Both the position numbers and the translations under genes were made by a program. From Hirudinaria manillensis (lineage: Eukaryota; Annelida; Clitellata; Hirudinida; Hirudinidae): a DNA stretch of 64,000 bases. The notes under the pieces were generated by a model that searched no databases, was not told the DNA's origin, and saw nothing but the letters and a program-made list of their open reading frames with translations. The stretch covers positions 23,501 to 87,500 of the forward strand of contig CM067533.1 of assembly GCA_034509925.1 (NCBI GenBank). Direction: 5' to 3'. Positions 20,506-39,022 of this stretch are shown here, piece after piece; positions within the stretch are counted from its first letter, which is position 1, and every line of letters starts with the position of its first letter.

Positions 20506-23248
20506 ACCCTCTAAAAATGAATTGTTATAATAACACAAGGCGCAATATGAGTAAATATTAGCATTTTTAACAAACAATTTTACCGATAAAATTATTTTTC
20601 ATTTTCTTCGATATTTTTAACTCATCAAAAATTTGGTAAAACTTAACGTCTCATAAACCACGCCACTACCGGCCGGTCCTAAGACCCCTAAAAAAGCCTT
20701 AGTTCGCTCAGCATTTAGTCAGACATTCCTTAATTATAACAATTAGTCGGGCATTCCTCAACTTCTGTAACACCGTTTTTCCCCCAACCCTGAGAGAGAT
20801 GTGCCGTTACCTCGTCAGATAAAGCGTCCCCTTCGTTTTCAAACTCGTCCTCGCCAAAATTTCAAAAGGTACCAGCTGACATCCAACGATACCCGACCCG
20901 CCCAAAATTACCACGCAAGCCTCCCAAAAATACAAGTGGCAAAACGTCCAACCCGCAAAGGCCAACGAAAGCGAAACGACCCACGAGGTTGACTTCGACG
21001 CCCGCACACGGTCGGCTCCAGGCATTGCAACTTCAGTCCGGTTTTACTCGCGCATGCAAACACGTACATTCCCCATGCCATCAACTCCAAGTTGTATTAA
21101 TCTCGTAATGTCAAAACAAACGGACGATGTCCTCTAGCAGACACAAATGGCAGCAAACTGATAATAAGAGCATCTCTATAAATAACCACAGGACGTGGAA
21201 GACCAATCTCGAGAGGTCTTCCTACGGATTAAAGAGACGCACACCGCCGCAGGCTTCGCGAGCAAGAAAAACGAGCGGCATTGACGGCCGCGGCGATCGA
21301 ACGGACGAGCCTCGACGTTTTCCTAATCTTACCGGCTTAATTATTATTGGCTATAATAAGTGACAAACAATTAAAAGTAAAAATATCATAAAGGAATAAA
21401 AAAGGCTCATAAAACCTAACCAATAACGTTCAATTAAAATACTAAACGACGAAGAAACCGTCCCCGACGGCAAATAAACGAAAAGGATTTAATTCGGAAA
21501 TGCAGAACCTCAAGCGAACTCCGCTGTTTTCGCGTCGTCCCGGAAGCGACGAACGTCGACGAAGCCCCGACGCTCGAAGCACAAACGAACGTGGAGAAGC
21601 GGGCGAGACTCTTCGGCTTCGGGGCGTCGGAGCAAAATACGGAACGAAGGTCGGGATGGCAACGACGGGCATCTCGTTTTATCTGCATCCAGGATCGGAG
21701 GAAGATTTAATCGACAAATGCTCAACAGAGAATTTGCAACGATAGTAACATCAGCAACAGTAGCAACATTAGCAACAATAGCAAAACGGCAGCAAAAGAG
21801 TTCTATAACGACAACGACTCAACAAGAAAACGACAGCAAAAGCAACAACGGCGACAAACCCAGGAGGAAAGGCAGAACTCGAATCCAACAAAACCGACGC
21901 ACGGAAGACGCAAAACACGAAACAACGACGACCAGAAATTACAAAAAACAGAAAACATCGACTCGGACGACGTACGGAGCATCGATCGACCATTTCACCC
22001 GCGACTCTGCACCACTTAAGACACGAGTGAATGAAAGAAGCATAAAAGACAAAACGACGGTCATAGAGGCACACGAGATTGAAAACCAGGACCGTCGAAC
22101 CTCGACGTTCGTCCTCGGAGCCACAGAAATCCAGTTACAACTAAACACAGACACGTTCTCTAGCCAATAAGTCACGAGACTTACAAACGTAAAACAAGAA
22201 AAATTCACGAGGACGCAAACGCCTGCGAACATCCGAGGCGTAAGAATTCCCCGCAACCGAAACGGTCGCTTCGTCCGTAAACCCAAAACGTCGACGCACG
22301 TACATCGTCCGAAACAAAACGAACGACGGTCCGCGGCACGGCAGGAACCCGTCGCGGACGACCGAACGTCGAATCGGGTCGCGGGAACCGAGCACGAGAT
22401 CGAACGAGACGCCGGCAGGGCACGAACGACTCGCGTCGTCGGAAGACGGTCGAACGTTCGTTTATCGGGTCAGGCTAATTCCAAACAAAGACTTTTCCAA
22501 AAGCGTTGCTAGGCGATGCTCTGAAATCTGAATAACAACATAATTAATTTTTATTTACAGCGATTATTAAATTAAATATTAGTTGAAGCTTAATGTTGAC
22601 AGCTATGAAAGATCGTTTTAGGGACACGACTTTTCACGGCAACGGCACGATGAAAAGCAATCGCTGGGCAAATGCTTCCACGATTAACTAATCAATCGAT
22701 CAACCACTCGAACCGACGCAAACCAAGCGGCAACGCCCGACAGATATGTTCGTCTTTTTGTTTTTTGTAGAGTCCGTTACTTCTCGCACGAAGCCCTCGT
22801 CGTCCCGACCTCCGGCAGGACTCGGGTCGGGAAGCGACCCTCGGACGAATTAAAATTCGGTCACAATTAAATACAAAGTAAAGAACGGCACGAAGAATTA
22901 AAATTCCGTCTTCGTAAACAAAGTTTCGCTACAGTCAAATCGAACGACCGCCGCCAGAGGGAAGACCGGTCGGGATGACTTTTCCGGAGTCAAAGGTGGC
23001 GATCCTCGAGGAAGACGTCGGGAAGAACGGCTCGACCGGAACGTCTCCGACGCGACTCCGGCAGATCTCGTCGTCGAGAACCGTTCGAGGATGAACACGT
23101 AATATGGCGATGATGATGAAGACAGTCACCCCAGACCAGCAAACCAAGAGGTAGATAGAATCGACGGTTCAGCTGCAGGCGACGACAGACTAAACTTTCG
23201 AACGTGTGCCCGAATCTCTCGGGAGAACGAGGGCAGAGGCGCTCGACT
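20506..23248. other. Interval between TOP3A start and PIM stop; no recognised gene
   Basis: The stretch is compositionally mixed. Roughly 20.8-21.3 and 21.45-23.2 kb are CpG- and CGA/ACG-rich like the exons of this window, and the + strand is purine/AC-rich. Open frames exist (for example 21718-22170 +), but they are repetitive in Thr/Lys/Arg, lack recognisable motifs, and the opposite strand is equally open. It may be the long 3' UTR of the PIM gene, which is known in vertebrate PIM mRNAs. I could not show this. Confidence 0.5.
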
Positions 23249-26200
23249 CTAAGACAGGAGATCCGTCGTGAACCACACGTGATCGAGGATGCCCTCCAAA
23301 GTCGGTCTCATTTTGGGATCAAAGGTCAGGCATGACTGGATGAGGGCACAGAGTTCTGTCGAAGATGCGAGTTCGCGTAAAGTTCTCGGTCGCTCGTTTC
23401 CGATCGCAATCACTCACGGGAAGAGAGCGGCCTCCTGAAAGTGACGTCCGCGGCCACGATTTGCTCGTCCTTCTCGAAGGGGACGTCGCCGCAGACCATG
23501 TCGTACAGGAGTATGCCCAGCGACCAAACGCAAGCCGATTCCGCTTCGTACCTCTTGTCGAGAATCCACTCCGGAGGACTGTACACCCTCGTACCTGCAA
23601 AAATGAATCCTTTGGTTAACTTTCTATTGGCATCCGCTATTCAATGATCGGAACGAACGATTGGAATTAATATTCTTTCAGTGCAACATTAACTCAGCTG
23701 CAGCACCTTTTCGGAAACTCTTAGATGCAAAAAGAAATTCAATAAACTCAATGAGTTCCCAAGGGCACAAAAGAGTGATTTATGTTGTTGCTTATGTTGT
23801 CATTATTTACATTGTTTATTTATATCTTCAGATGTTTAATGATAAATAACCACAAAAAAAATCTTGAACGAACTGCAATAGAAGAGGTGGCACTACGTAA
23901 CAACCAATGTAATAAATATTTAAATTATTCTATTCAATATATTGGCATGAAGATTAAAAGACATCATTTACATTTCACAAACATCCAATGAACCCATTAC
24001 AGGGTACAAGGAGATCTAACAAAGTGCCTGAGGTAGACAATGGCATCACAGAAGGGGTTCCAGACTAGACTAAACATGAAACAGATTCCAAAATAAAATG
24101 GCTATTTTTGGCAGCACTACGACCCAGATTCACAAAGTGATCCACATAAGAGTATCTGTAATTCCTATCTTCAGTAACTCAGTCATATTATGTTTCTAAT
24201 ACTACTACTTACCATTAATTTAATCATTCCTTGCAAATCATCAAATCCAGTGGCAAGATTACAATTGGCTACCAAGACAAATTAAAACATACAAAATGAG
24301 TATTTTTACCCATCCCTGCACAAAAAGAGAAAATCTGTATTAATGAATTACCATAAACAGGTCTATCTGTGATGAAAGATTCAGAAACAATTCAGGCAGC
24401 CTACATCACATTGCTATCGAGCATAAACTGCTAACTTCATTCCTGCAGTAATATAACCAGCAAAGAAACATCAACAGATGATTTGATTGTTTGTAACATC
24501 ATCATCTTGTTATTATTTCAACACAAAAATTCAACCCCAGCATTAAATAATCAGCATCACCACCACCATCAATTACAAAGAACAAATTCTTTGGCAATTT
24601 ACTCTGGTTAATAACAACAATAAAGTCAGTCTGTCCAATAAGGGATGTGATTATGATTTAGACTAATAAGACTAATAAGCCATTGTAGGAATTTAAGACT
24701 AATAATTTATATAAACAAACTAGAAATGTATACGTTCCTACATTATTAATCTAAACTCAGGTCAGATGTTCCTATTCCTAACAAAGGCTCGACAGGCACC
24801 TTCTTTAATGATCTTTAAAATTAATTTTCTTGAACAGACTGCCACAGTAAAACCACGTCAGAAACTACGAATGAACGTAAAAAATTTCCACCGACCCTCG
24901 AAGTCCGTGTAATATCCTTCCCGGTACAGCGTTCCGGATCCGAAATCGATGAGTTTGAATTCGTTCCTCTCCAGGTCGACCATGATGTTTTCGTCCTTGA
25001 TGTCCCTGTGGACGATGCCCAGCCGCTTGAGGTCGATCGCGACGGAGACGACGGGCCCGAAGACGTCGCGCGCCTCGGACTCTCCCAGGGCGCCCCTGTC
25101 GGTCAGGTAGTCGAACATGTCGCATCCCTGGACGACGAAAGTCGACGTCAAACGATCGCCCTAACGAATTCTATCAGGAAGGAAACCGTCGACGCGACGG
25201 TATCGCGAATACCTCGGAAGGTCTTTCCATTATTATGAGGTAGCTGTCCGATCTCTCGAAGTAGTCCAAAATTTCAATCACTCCTGCAGTCCCTCGTGCC
25301 ATCTGGAGCAGCTTCACTTCCATGGGCATCGATCTTCCGTCCGGAAGCTGCATTTAACGGAAGCTGCATTTAACGGCTTCAGTTGCATCGGAACGATCGA
25401 TCGGACGAACGATGCGATCGAACACGACAAAACCCAGATATCACGATAAGAAATTACATACAATAAATAAAATTATAACAGTAAGTCGAGCAAATAAATA
25501 TATTAATGTGTACGTAAAAATGACTCGTGACCTTGCAGTCAAAACGTTACATATCAAGAATTACAAAACATCATCATCAATACAACTTCCTTTCTAATGA
25601 GTTCTAACAAAGAAAACATTTTCAAAGAAAAAGCACTATTTCACAACTACACACAACTATGTGTAACTAAATGATAATGCATTGTTACAAAATGCAGTCA
25701 AAACATTGACTTTCTTCAGTCAATGATTACATTGCCTCAACGCTTACGTTGGTCCTACTTTAAATGAACAAAATGGATGAGTGACTCCTGGGATTAGGCT
25801 GAGTATTGAATATTCTATTAATCACCACAACCCTTGTAGATCTCAAAGTTAAAAAGCAGACCTCCTGATGAAATGTTTGAGCAGAAACATATTCATTCGA
25901 TGGCACTTGAAAACGTGGCCGACAAAATGGTTACGTCTTTATCCGTATTTAATATAAATTTCACAAATGTTGATAATACATCAAAATATGCATCAAAATG
26001 TAACACCATCAACATAAACAGATTTACCAGACAAAGATTCTAAATCAAACTTTTTCTGAAAACCAAATATACTTCGACAATGTACATAAAGCAAAGAAAG
26101 CAGATTTTCATATTCTCGACGTTTCCCTAATAGGCGGACGACGCACGACATGCCAAAGCACTCTTACTCGATATAATATTGTCTATCATAAACATTGCAT

Positions 26201-27817
26201 CCAAATATTAAATATTGAAAATTCTAGATTATATACTACAAATAATATAATGCTGTACATCATAAACTTTTACACTAAAAATATTTGTTACATTGAATAA
26301 GGAAGAAGAAAATAAGCAAAATAAATTGTTACCAAGCTTCTTGATGTATTACCAATGTTTAAGATGAATAATTACAGATAGATATCCAATAACATAACCA
26401 AACCCAGTTTAAATATTGTATTTGATACTATTGCACATTGCATCCCCTCAGATGTGTAAGCCAAAAAAAAGATTCTAAAATTGCATTTAAAAAGACGAGA
26501 ATAAAACTACAAAAAAAAAACAAACATTTAAAACCGAACCGAACGAGAACGTCTAGATTTTTCAAAACACGGAAACGTTTAAAATATTTTAAATTAACAA
26601 ATGTAAAAATCAGAAGCCAGGCAAGTTCAAGTTTAATGTACCGACCTTCACCACTTCAGAGACTCTGGCTTTCGAGACGTGCTTCACCGCTATCGTCTTT
26701 CCATCAGAGATCCTCCTGCCCGAATAGACGAATCCGTAGCCTCCGCTTCCGATCAATTTTTCGGCCGTGTAGTTTCCTTCTGCCAACTCCATGTCGAAGA
26801 CGGTTCGTCTCTTGTTCGCTAGAAAACAACATTGCACGATCTAAGCCCCAACTTGAAACCTCAAAAAGAGAAAATCCAAAATGATTCCAACCATCATTAT
26901 CATATGTTGCATTTATATAAGTAATTTCAATGATCCTAAGCCATATAACAGTCTATCTAATGTGGTCTCAAATACAAAATCCATCCTGAGAAACACTTAC
27001 TCATTTCCAACAAATGTTCAAGACAATAACAAAGATGCATACTTTTAATAATGGTAATGGTAATTCGATAATAGCAATGTAATATCATTAATAACATCAC
27101 TAGTAATAACAAATGGCTTCCACACAAGTTCGGCACAAGCCAATCAAAGAAAATCAAATTTTGTAACGGAAACAAATGATTTTTTTTATTCGTTCGCACA
27201 ATTACCTGGTCCACTCAAAAATTATCTTAATTACCAAAGTTCTACAAAGCTTTTAACTGAAGGAACAACAACGTGAATTCAAGCCATTACAAGGACAAAA
27301 CAACATTCTTGGCTAGATAACATTCTTGAGCGCAACAGGACCTTTTCTAGGAACAACAACAATAAACGTTGAAATATCTTCAAGTGGCTCTCCAAACTTT
27401 CTTTAATCTCACTCAAAACCCCACATCAACAACAACCAAAACCTCATTTGAGGCCTTATTTAGTCAGATGACCAGACTGATACAAAGACATCAAGTCACA
27501 GACAACATGCAAATTTGTTGTCGACAAAGCATCAATTCAGAAATCAGTCTAAAAATTCGTGGTTTCAATACATAGTTACAAATTAAGTTGAACGCTTCAA
27601 GCACTTTTAGAGACATTCCGGATAAGCTTATGTAGAGAGAAGATGCCAAAAATGCAGAACCATGCTGTCTAGACCACAAGGTTCGACGGCGGAAATTGCG
27701 TGCATACTAAGCCACGCTTCCACAAAAAGCATCTCAAAACTAACCATCGACATCTGGACGATGGAAATTGATTTGACAACCGATCGACCCGGTCCTCCTG
27801 ACTGGCTTAGTAGCCAT
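23249..27817 (-). CDS. PIM: PIM-family serine/threonine kinase
   Basis: Six exons in phase, 298 aa: 27745-27817 (ATG), 26646-26818, 25213-25347, 24896-25127, 23418-23594, 23249-23355 (TAG). The glycine loop is GSGGYG (48-53), the ATP lysine is K70 (IAVKH), and the hinge is MERPSE with the PIM-type proline. The catalytic loop is HRDIKDEN, followed by DFGSGTL and the activation segment [15 protein letters not shown] that in PIM kinases is active without phosphorylation. The protein is almost only a kinase domain, as in PIM1-3 (about 310 aa). PIMs phosphorylate basic-site substrates to promote survival and growth and are controlled mainly by mRNA/protein turnover. Introns 2 and 4 both have the non-consensus donor GTCGGT. 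Which vertebrate paralogue is closest cannot be told. Confidence 0.95.
25341..25374. repeat. Tandem duplication at the PIM exon 3 acceptor
   Basis: The 16-bp string GGAAGCTGCATTTAAC occurs twice in direct succession on the + strand. On the minus strand each copy gives GTTAAATGCAG, so the exon 3 acceptor (exon starts 25347) is preceded by a second identical AG 16 bp upstream. Use of the upstream copy would add 16 nt and break the frame. Confidence 0.85.
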
Positions 27818-28951
27818 GTTCAAAAGTGAAAGTTTAATTTCTTTGAAAACGACACAACGCTCCGCCAGCGACGCCCCGACAAACAAGCTTGAGGTCGAAA
27901 CTAGACATATAAAAGGAATCGGTGCAGACGAAGGGCGGAGCCTAGACGGACACGCATCTCCGCGCGGCTTATACTAAGGATAGATTGTAAACCCGCCAAA
28001 TAATCTAGATCACAATTAATATTAAACAATAACCGTTTATTTATAACGAGATAATTGTTAAAGAAGGTCAACATAAAAATTTAAGCGTTATTTTTAATTG
28101 TCACTCGTAATTTAAAACAACAACGTCTAAAAACCGAAGAACTATTTTGTGACCTCGGATTCGTACAAGTCTGGACTGTATAGTAAAGCGGTGTGTTGTT
28201 GGCGTATTGCCAAATTTTGTTTTATCCAGTCAGTGGTTGGCGCTGTGCCAAGAAATTTGACGAAAAACAAGTTCATTTTAGGTAAATTCAAATTTAAAAT
28301 TGTCATACAATTTACTTGTTATTATTTTAATGTTAATAACCTATACTAAATATTTACTAGAATGATAAAGATGAAAATTTACAAATAAATGGCCAAGTTT
28401 TTTAGTACAAGAAATGTAATGAATAATTGTTAATGATTCAAATTATAACTGAAAATAATGCACAAACATACAAAAATATTTCCACATGATGCATAACTTT
28501 TTCAGTCACAAATCATGAACTATTTGTTGGCGAAGCATTCACATCCATAATCACAAAATGATATAATCATTTCGCTAGCTAGTATATCTTAACGCTTCAG
28601 CAATGGTAATATAAGACAGGAATCTTAATGAATGGAAACAAGATCACGCGTTGCTCTTAGCAACGGCCTTGTTGACTTTTGAAAACAAATTTTGCCCATT
28701 CCCAGATTGATATGGAGAAGCTTCGACGAACAGCATTAAATTTAATAAAAATTATAAATAGGCTGTTGCATACAAAAATAGCTAATGAATAAAAAATTTT
28801 AAGGATATCAATTAAACGTAAAATAAAAAGAATTATAAAAGGAATTACAAACAGAATCATTTAAAGCAATTAATTTTAAGAGATTACGTGTTACAACCGT
28901 TGCTCATCCAAAATGAAAAGCTTCCGCCTGACATAACACCATTTGTTAAAA

Positions 28952-29503
28952 GATTTAATCGGCAAGAATAATAATCTAAGAAGTGGACGTCGTTATGCAC
29001 GTTCATTTTCCCGCCATTTGAGCGGGACTGCAGGACCTAATTTGAAAGGTCTTCGTACCTGGTCTAATTTTCATTCAAATTGGGGAGCTGATGAAAAGTC
29101 GCCAACAATAAATCATTTTGAAAATAAATCATTTTGAAAATAAATCATTTTGGAAATATTGGAATTTGAAATGTTGTGTAATGCTTGCCTAATGCTTGAA
29201 ATAACACGTTTTCTCGCTAAAATAATTACAATAATAATATGCACTCAGACGATATTATGTAACTACAATATAAATACTACATAATTACTAACCATTTTAA
29301 ATTATTAAATATTTCTCCGGTATGGAATGACGATGGAATTGTAATGATAGTAATATTTCCATTGCGACTAAGTGATATGAATGGCTCATCATCTCATTCA
29401 AAACCACGTGTCTTGACGTCAAACTAGGCCAACAATAGCCTTGGCTCCTAATCTACATGATATTGTAATCTCACGGATTTAGCGACGAGGAAGACGACGA
29501 GGA
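28952..29503 (+). CDS. Weak candidate: two phase-compatible 3' exons ending in an acidic tail
   Basis: An open segment at about 28952-29080 encodes DLIGKNNNLRSGRRYARS followed by a second basic part. It could splice (donor GTCTAA) to a short exon after ATTTAG near 29487 that reads DEEDDEEEESQ and a stop. An open stretch near 28131-28281 joins in the right phase upstream but contains no ATG. Read-through of the middle segment instead gives a stop at 29137. No homologue is recognised and transcription is unproven. Confidence 0.22.
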
Positions 29504-30698
29504 GGAGGAATCTCAGTGATTTTTAAAGTATAAACCAGGTTCGTTGAACATGCCCTTAAAAAGTAATTTTAATAAACATTAATGAAATATTACAAATTAT
29601 TTAAAATTTATGGCTGAAATGTTAATCCATAGGAAGATTCTGCCTCTAAACAGATATTTGTTCTCGATTGTGTCCAAAATTGAAGTTTTATTTTCTGGTC
29701 GATCACAAGTCTAGCTTTCAATATTATACTTTATAATTTATAATATTTATACTTATATTTATTCGTATATTTAATGCTACCATCACGATGACATTAGAAG
29801 CTATTACACTTTAATCACAACAATGGTAAATTAACACCTTAGTCAAAATTACGAACAAAATGTCATTAATTTCTTAATAATTAATAACGAACTAAATGTT
29901 ACTAAAAGATTCTTAATTAATATCTCTATTGACATTAACTGTGGTTCTGTCATCAGAAAAAATGGTTGTTTTTTTTTTATGAATATAAGTGATAACACAA
30001 ACCTTAATCACAAACAAGCAAACACGCATTTTATTACCGTCAGGGCTTTACCATCACCACATGGTGATAATACCTAATAATATCGTAATGCCTCAAATTA
30101 TATCTGTAACTTATTTTGATATCGGCGAGCGCTTAAACTAAGTTTTTTTTTAATGTTTAATTGCTAATATTTCGATGTGCAATGACGAGTGAATCTTTTT
30201 CTCTTTCCATCTTTCCAGGATGGATGGATGGATGGATGTGATTCTTTCTTCCATCGTCGAGGACAAGATGATGGGTGGCGACACTGGTGACCGAAGGCAG
30301 CAATTTCGATCAGCTGCTATGACCTTGAATGTGTATCTTTTTGGCATCGTTCCAGGAAACGAGAGTGTCGTTAATCCCTGCATTAGTTTTCAACAGGTCA
30401 TTTTCATTAACAGGTCAACAACGATTTTTCCTTATTTTCGCTGTTTGAATAGAAAGAAGATGGTCATTTGTTCGGAGAGTTATTGAAGTGAATCATCAAC
30501 GCGGAATTTCTCAGGCTTGGGTGAGCTGACGTCACAAATATGCTAATGAGAATTCTCATGAATAATTCATAAGTAATAGAATTTGAGCGATGGTTCATAG
30601 ATAATATTTTAAGGAAAGTAAATAATGCATTTTTTTATTACATTAAATGTAACTTTTATAAAATGTGCAAGTCATAAATTTTAATAAATGTTCCACGA

Positions 30699-30932
30699 TC
30701 AAAGAGTCAGTTCTGATACGAGATTCACTGCGGTGAGATCTTTTGCCTTCTGCCCTAATTCCAATCGAGTCTGTTCCTCCTGGGGATATGGAACCCCAAG
30801 AACCCCAAGGATTCTGGCGACCCACGTTTGGCTCTGCAGTAAGTTTTTGTAGAGCGTTCGTTCTTTGAAACTCTCGTCTTTAAGGTTTTTACAGCTGATC
30901 TGGCATCGATGCGTTTGATTAGTACCGACCAT
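30699..30932 (-). CDS. Candidate terminal exon, unknown protein
   Basis: A 77-codon open segment opens right after a good acceptor (CATCTATTTCAG on the minus strand) with ATG GTC GGT and ends with a stop at 30699. The product is mixed-charge and not low-complexity (it includes YKNLLQSQTWVARILGVLGV). No family is recognised and no upstream exon was found. Confidence 0.3.
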   Translation of the reverse strand: MVGTNQTHRCQISCKNLKDESFKERTLYKNLLQSQTWVARILGVLGVPYPQEEQTRLELGQKAKDLTAVNLVSELTL

Positions 30933-31204
30933 CTGAAATAGATGACATTATAAAGTATCTGTCAATGATTTTGTTATTCACCATCCGTGTGAATAAAAAG
31001 AAGGAATTTGATTTGGTAACTTTAAGGCAACAAATTGAATGTCATATAAAATGGCATTTGCAGTCGAGCATTTATACTTAATTCTCAAATATTTCCTGGC
31101 GAATGAATTTTAAAAAAATTCTAAGCGAATGATTAGTAAACAACAATCTCAAACTTTATTGAAATTCAGACCAGATTTTAACTTTATGATTTAAAACTCC
31201 ATGA

Positions 31205-31370
31205 TTGAACAAAATAATATTTCAAATTAACAACTTATTGAACAAAATAATATTTCAAATTAACAACTTATTGAACAAAATAATATTTCAAATTAACAAC
31301 TTATTGAACAAAATAATATTTCAAATTAACAACTTATTGAACAAAATAATATTTCAAATTAACAACTTAT
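31205..31370. repeat. 33-bp tandem repeat, five copies
   Basis: Five near-identical units built of TTGAACAAAATAATATTTC plus AAATTAACAACTTA. Intergenic, non-coding; the units are contiguous with no spacers. Confidence 0.95.
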
Positions 31371-32796
31371 TGATATCGTTTTAATTCTTTTAACGCGGGC
31401 TACTTTCGCAATAGTGGCTACAATACATATCACTATCACGTATTGAAATAAGTTGGTAATATTTTACTTATCCAGTAATTACTTATTAATACTATTAATT
31501 ATATTAATAATCATTGCAATTATATTAATTATATTGATAAGCATTTTAATATTTGAAACTCTTATGAGAATCTATGAACTGTCGAATCACTTATATATCC
31601 GAATTTACAATTTTATTCTTTAAAAATTTTAAATTTATTACTGATATCAAGATATATTATTGTTTTTAGATGCTGTTAATAGATTATGAAACTTGTGACG
31701 ATGATGTCTATTTAAGAATCGTAGTTCAATGGGGTTATGTAAATGGGCTGTTAAAGCGCCTCCGACGCTATGCATATGGCGCTATATAAATTAACTATTA
31801 TTATTATTATTATGTTAACCGAAGACCCGTCTCGATACGGGACGTTTCATAGACCCGCGGTAGCACCATTTGACCCACCATCTGCTACCATTCATCCGCC
31901 CCTCGCTACCACCCCGAGGAACTGTCAACCAGAAGACAAGAATTCTATCAATTAATCGGCAAAGTATTTTTCAATCAGGTTCTTCAGCTGTCACGCGATG
32001 TAATTTCAGGGTTAAATTGGGCCACGTGGGTGTATGTGAATAGTTATTGTTCGAAATTAAATAATAATAACAATAAATTATTATTATAAATATTAGAATA
32101 AAAATATTAAATACATTTAATCATTTATCATGACGGCGTGAACCTTTTAAATGATGCGATAATTATATTTTGTGATATATTTTTTCCTATATTTTATTGC
32201 ATAAATTTCATCGGGTAATTATTGTGAAGTATTTACCATCGCTAATATTTACTAAAATTGTCATTTTATCCGAAAAATTAAAATAAGAACACCTACCATT
32301 TTGATTTCATGAACTTCTTTTATAAATTAAGGCTTTCCACCACGTTTAGTAAGTTGTACAACTCAACATAATAATGGATGGTGAGTAATATGTTATGTTA
32401 TAATATAATAAGGCGGTATATAATTAGACGAAGCATAGCATAATATAATAAGATAATGTTATATTATAATAATGCGGTACGACACAGGGGCCCACAATAA
32501 TAAATAATTTAGATCGTTATTCAGTTACCGAAATAGTTGAATTTCTACTAATCACAGTTCGGTGATAATCAATCGGCACCAAATTACAAGCGATTACTTT
32601 TACATAATGGTTTGTAGACACGTACGTACGTAGACTCAGAAGACATGTTCGTTTTTAAGAAAGCAAACAAGGAGAAAGAATTGCCAACGACTGAAGGATT
32701 AAAAGATTAACTTTTAAGTTAAAAGTTAGTTTCCACCTTTCAAGAGACGCCAGTTGATCGATCACTAACAATTTTCTTACTAACAATAAATACCAT

Positions 32797-33063
32797 TAAT
32801 AATATAATATAATATAATATAATATAATATAATATAATATAATATAATATAATATAATATAATATAATATAATATAATATAATATAATATAATATAATAT
32901 AATATAATATAATAATATAATATAGTATAATATAATATAATATAATATAATATAATATAATATAATATAATATAATATAATATAATATAATATAATATAA
33001 TATAATATAATATAATATAATATAATATAATATAATATAATATAATATAATATAATATAATTA
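32797..33063. repeat. (AATAT)n microsatellite, about 265 bp
   Basis: Over 50 AATAT units with one phase break and substitution near 32910-32930. Followed at 33098-33142 by a (CAA)n(TAA)n run. Pure AT DNA of this length is likely length-variable and may be mis-assembled. Confidence 0.98.
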
Positions 33064-34330
33064 TATTGTGCTGTTGATAATATTTTCTACATTATGTAAC
33101 AACAACAACAACAACAACAACAATAATAATAATAATAATAATATATATTATAATAATATAACAATAATATTATATATTACCATAATGATAAAATGATCTC
33201 AAACGTCGACTAAACATTAAGAGTGATTGGCCGATGATTGACCGAGCAATTCCGAATGACGATTGGGTTGGAGAGATTGATTGGAGAGGGTTCGTGAGAT
33301 GGTGAGGTGAAGGGAGGGTGACCGAAGAATTGTTTGCCTTGCTGTTTGTACGAACCCCATCACCTCGCATTAATTCATTAACCAATTGTCGTTTTAGGCT
33401 GACTGCGCATGTCTGGCAATCATTAACTTCTGACATAATAATTGACAGAAGACATTTTACACGAGCGTGTGTTTCTTAACTCCCCAAAGCAGTGATTCGA
33501 ATGACAAATTCCATAATAATTCCATCGACACGTTTATAAATAATGTTGTGAACACCGATATTATTCTTTATTATATCACGTCATTATATTTTTATTACAA
33601 TTAATATCATAAATGCCGATATTATTTTTAATACTTTGGTATTTATGGCAATGTTGAGTTTCATTTTACATTCTCAGTTGGTCATTCTTCAAATTTCTCA
33701 TTTGGGTTTGCTTACGATTCTTTTGCGTCCGATGAATTTCCAAGATGGAATAAAGTTGGATAAGATCATTTCGATGACATTTTTTATCTTTGGTTGTGTC
33801 AAAAGATTTGTTACGATTACTTACCAATACATATTTGATCTTTGAAATGTTCAATATCTTTAAAAATAACATTATGAATAAGATATGATAAGCTTGGTTT
33901 ATTTATGTGCCATATGGCAAGCAACTATAAAACTATATGGGTTATCTGATAAGCTTAGTCCGAGTCTGGGACTAATGCTCAACTTGTGGGAATTTAATAG
34001 GCCAAATAAATGGAATCTGTTGCATATTCAAACTTTTTAATTAATGTCATTAATTTAATTTAATTTAATTTATTAGATATTTGAAGATTAAATTTGATTA
34101 AAATAAAAGTTATTTTAGGTAAATAATTGGCATTATATTATTGTCTTTCTTAAGGTAAACATTCGTATAGGATAATATTCAGAATTGTAAGACTTTTAAC
34201 GTCTTAACGAAGTAACGATACTGAGTCTATTACCGGAACGTGTCAGACATAATTACCTAACTAACAGTAACTAAGCTTAGTTTTCTTGAAGCACGAGCGT
34301 GTTCTCCATCGTCAACAACGCGATCGTTAG

Positions 34331-38168
<3,838 letters not shown>

Positions 38169-38742
38169 TTAGTCAATATTAGGAAATGATAAACGATTGC
38201 TATTGCAATTAATGTCTATCTAAACAAAACATGCTGCCGAATCATACCTGGACACTCTATAAACTAATGTGCTCTTCGATTCAGTGTCACAAGAAATTGC
38301 ACGATGTTTTGTTATTGAAGATCAACATTTCAAATTACCAATATCCCTTCTAAATATTTGTATATATTGCTGTCTATTATTTAGACGTCTTAACAATAAA
38401 TTTAACTTTAGAACAATCTCGTTTACTAGTCCTGCAGTAGCAAAATCGATTCCAGCTCGGCTTTTAGAGAATTTGTAGCTGGAGGCATAAAAGACGTTTA
38501 TAAACAGCTGCTTGTTCATGCGTGACTCTGCGACAACGTTGCAGTTCGACGCAGTTTCAAATGGAACTCTCCACCCACCTATTCAGCCATGCAAGTAACC
38601 TCGATAAATCGACCAATCGAAGTTGAGACGTCACGTACCCGGCCCACTTATTGACTCTAAAGCAACCAATGAGAGCGAATGTCCTCAAGGAGAAGATCGT
38701 CTATTGGTCGTTGAAGAAGGAGATATGGAAAATAATTCACTA

Positions 38743-39022
38743 CTATTGGCTAGTGGCAAGTATTTTCGAGCGTGTGCTTCGATGGGTTTTACTTGAGATT
38801 TGATTTTCCGCTCCGCTGTCTCCCTGATTTGTTGGCATGGCCTGAATGGATGTATTTAAGTGTAGACGGATGGATTGCTGGTGAATGAATGGATGTAAGG
38901 AAAGTATTAAAAATAGAATGAAGTGATGGTCTCTTTGATTGCTCGAACTTATTATGCAACATTTGTTGGCACGATAGACGTACCTGGAACGTGATTTCAA
39001 TATTTTCTGTCCTTGTAGCCGT
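38743..39022 (-). CDS. Candidate last two exons of an unidentified gene upstream of DMRT
   Basis: Two phase-0 segments with clean sites: 38984-39022 (acceptor TTTTTAATTGTAG, donor CAG then GTACGT) encodes TATRTENIEITFQ, and 38743-38841 (acceptor CATCCATTCAG) encodes a Ser/Thr/Arg-rich tail starting AMPTNQGDSGAENQ and ending at TAG. The stop is about 610 bp upstream of the DMRT start on the same strand. No homologue is recognised and the rest of the gene was not found. Confidence 0.33.

Larger units (their letters stand above)
27818..34330. other. Gene-poor, repeat-rich interval
   Basis: AT-rich DNA between the PIM start and the DMRT stop. It holds the 33-bp and AATAT repeats, a (TGGA)n patch near 30220, and weak candidate exons at 28.95-29.5 kb (+) and 30.7-30.9 kb (-). 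Nothing else is recognisable. PIM 5' regulatory DNA should lie at its left end, but no element could be assigned. Confidence 0.6.
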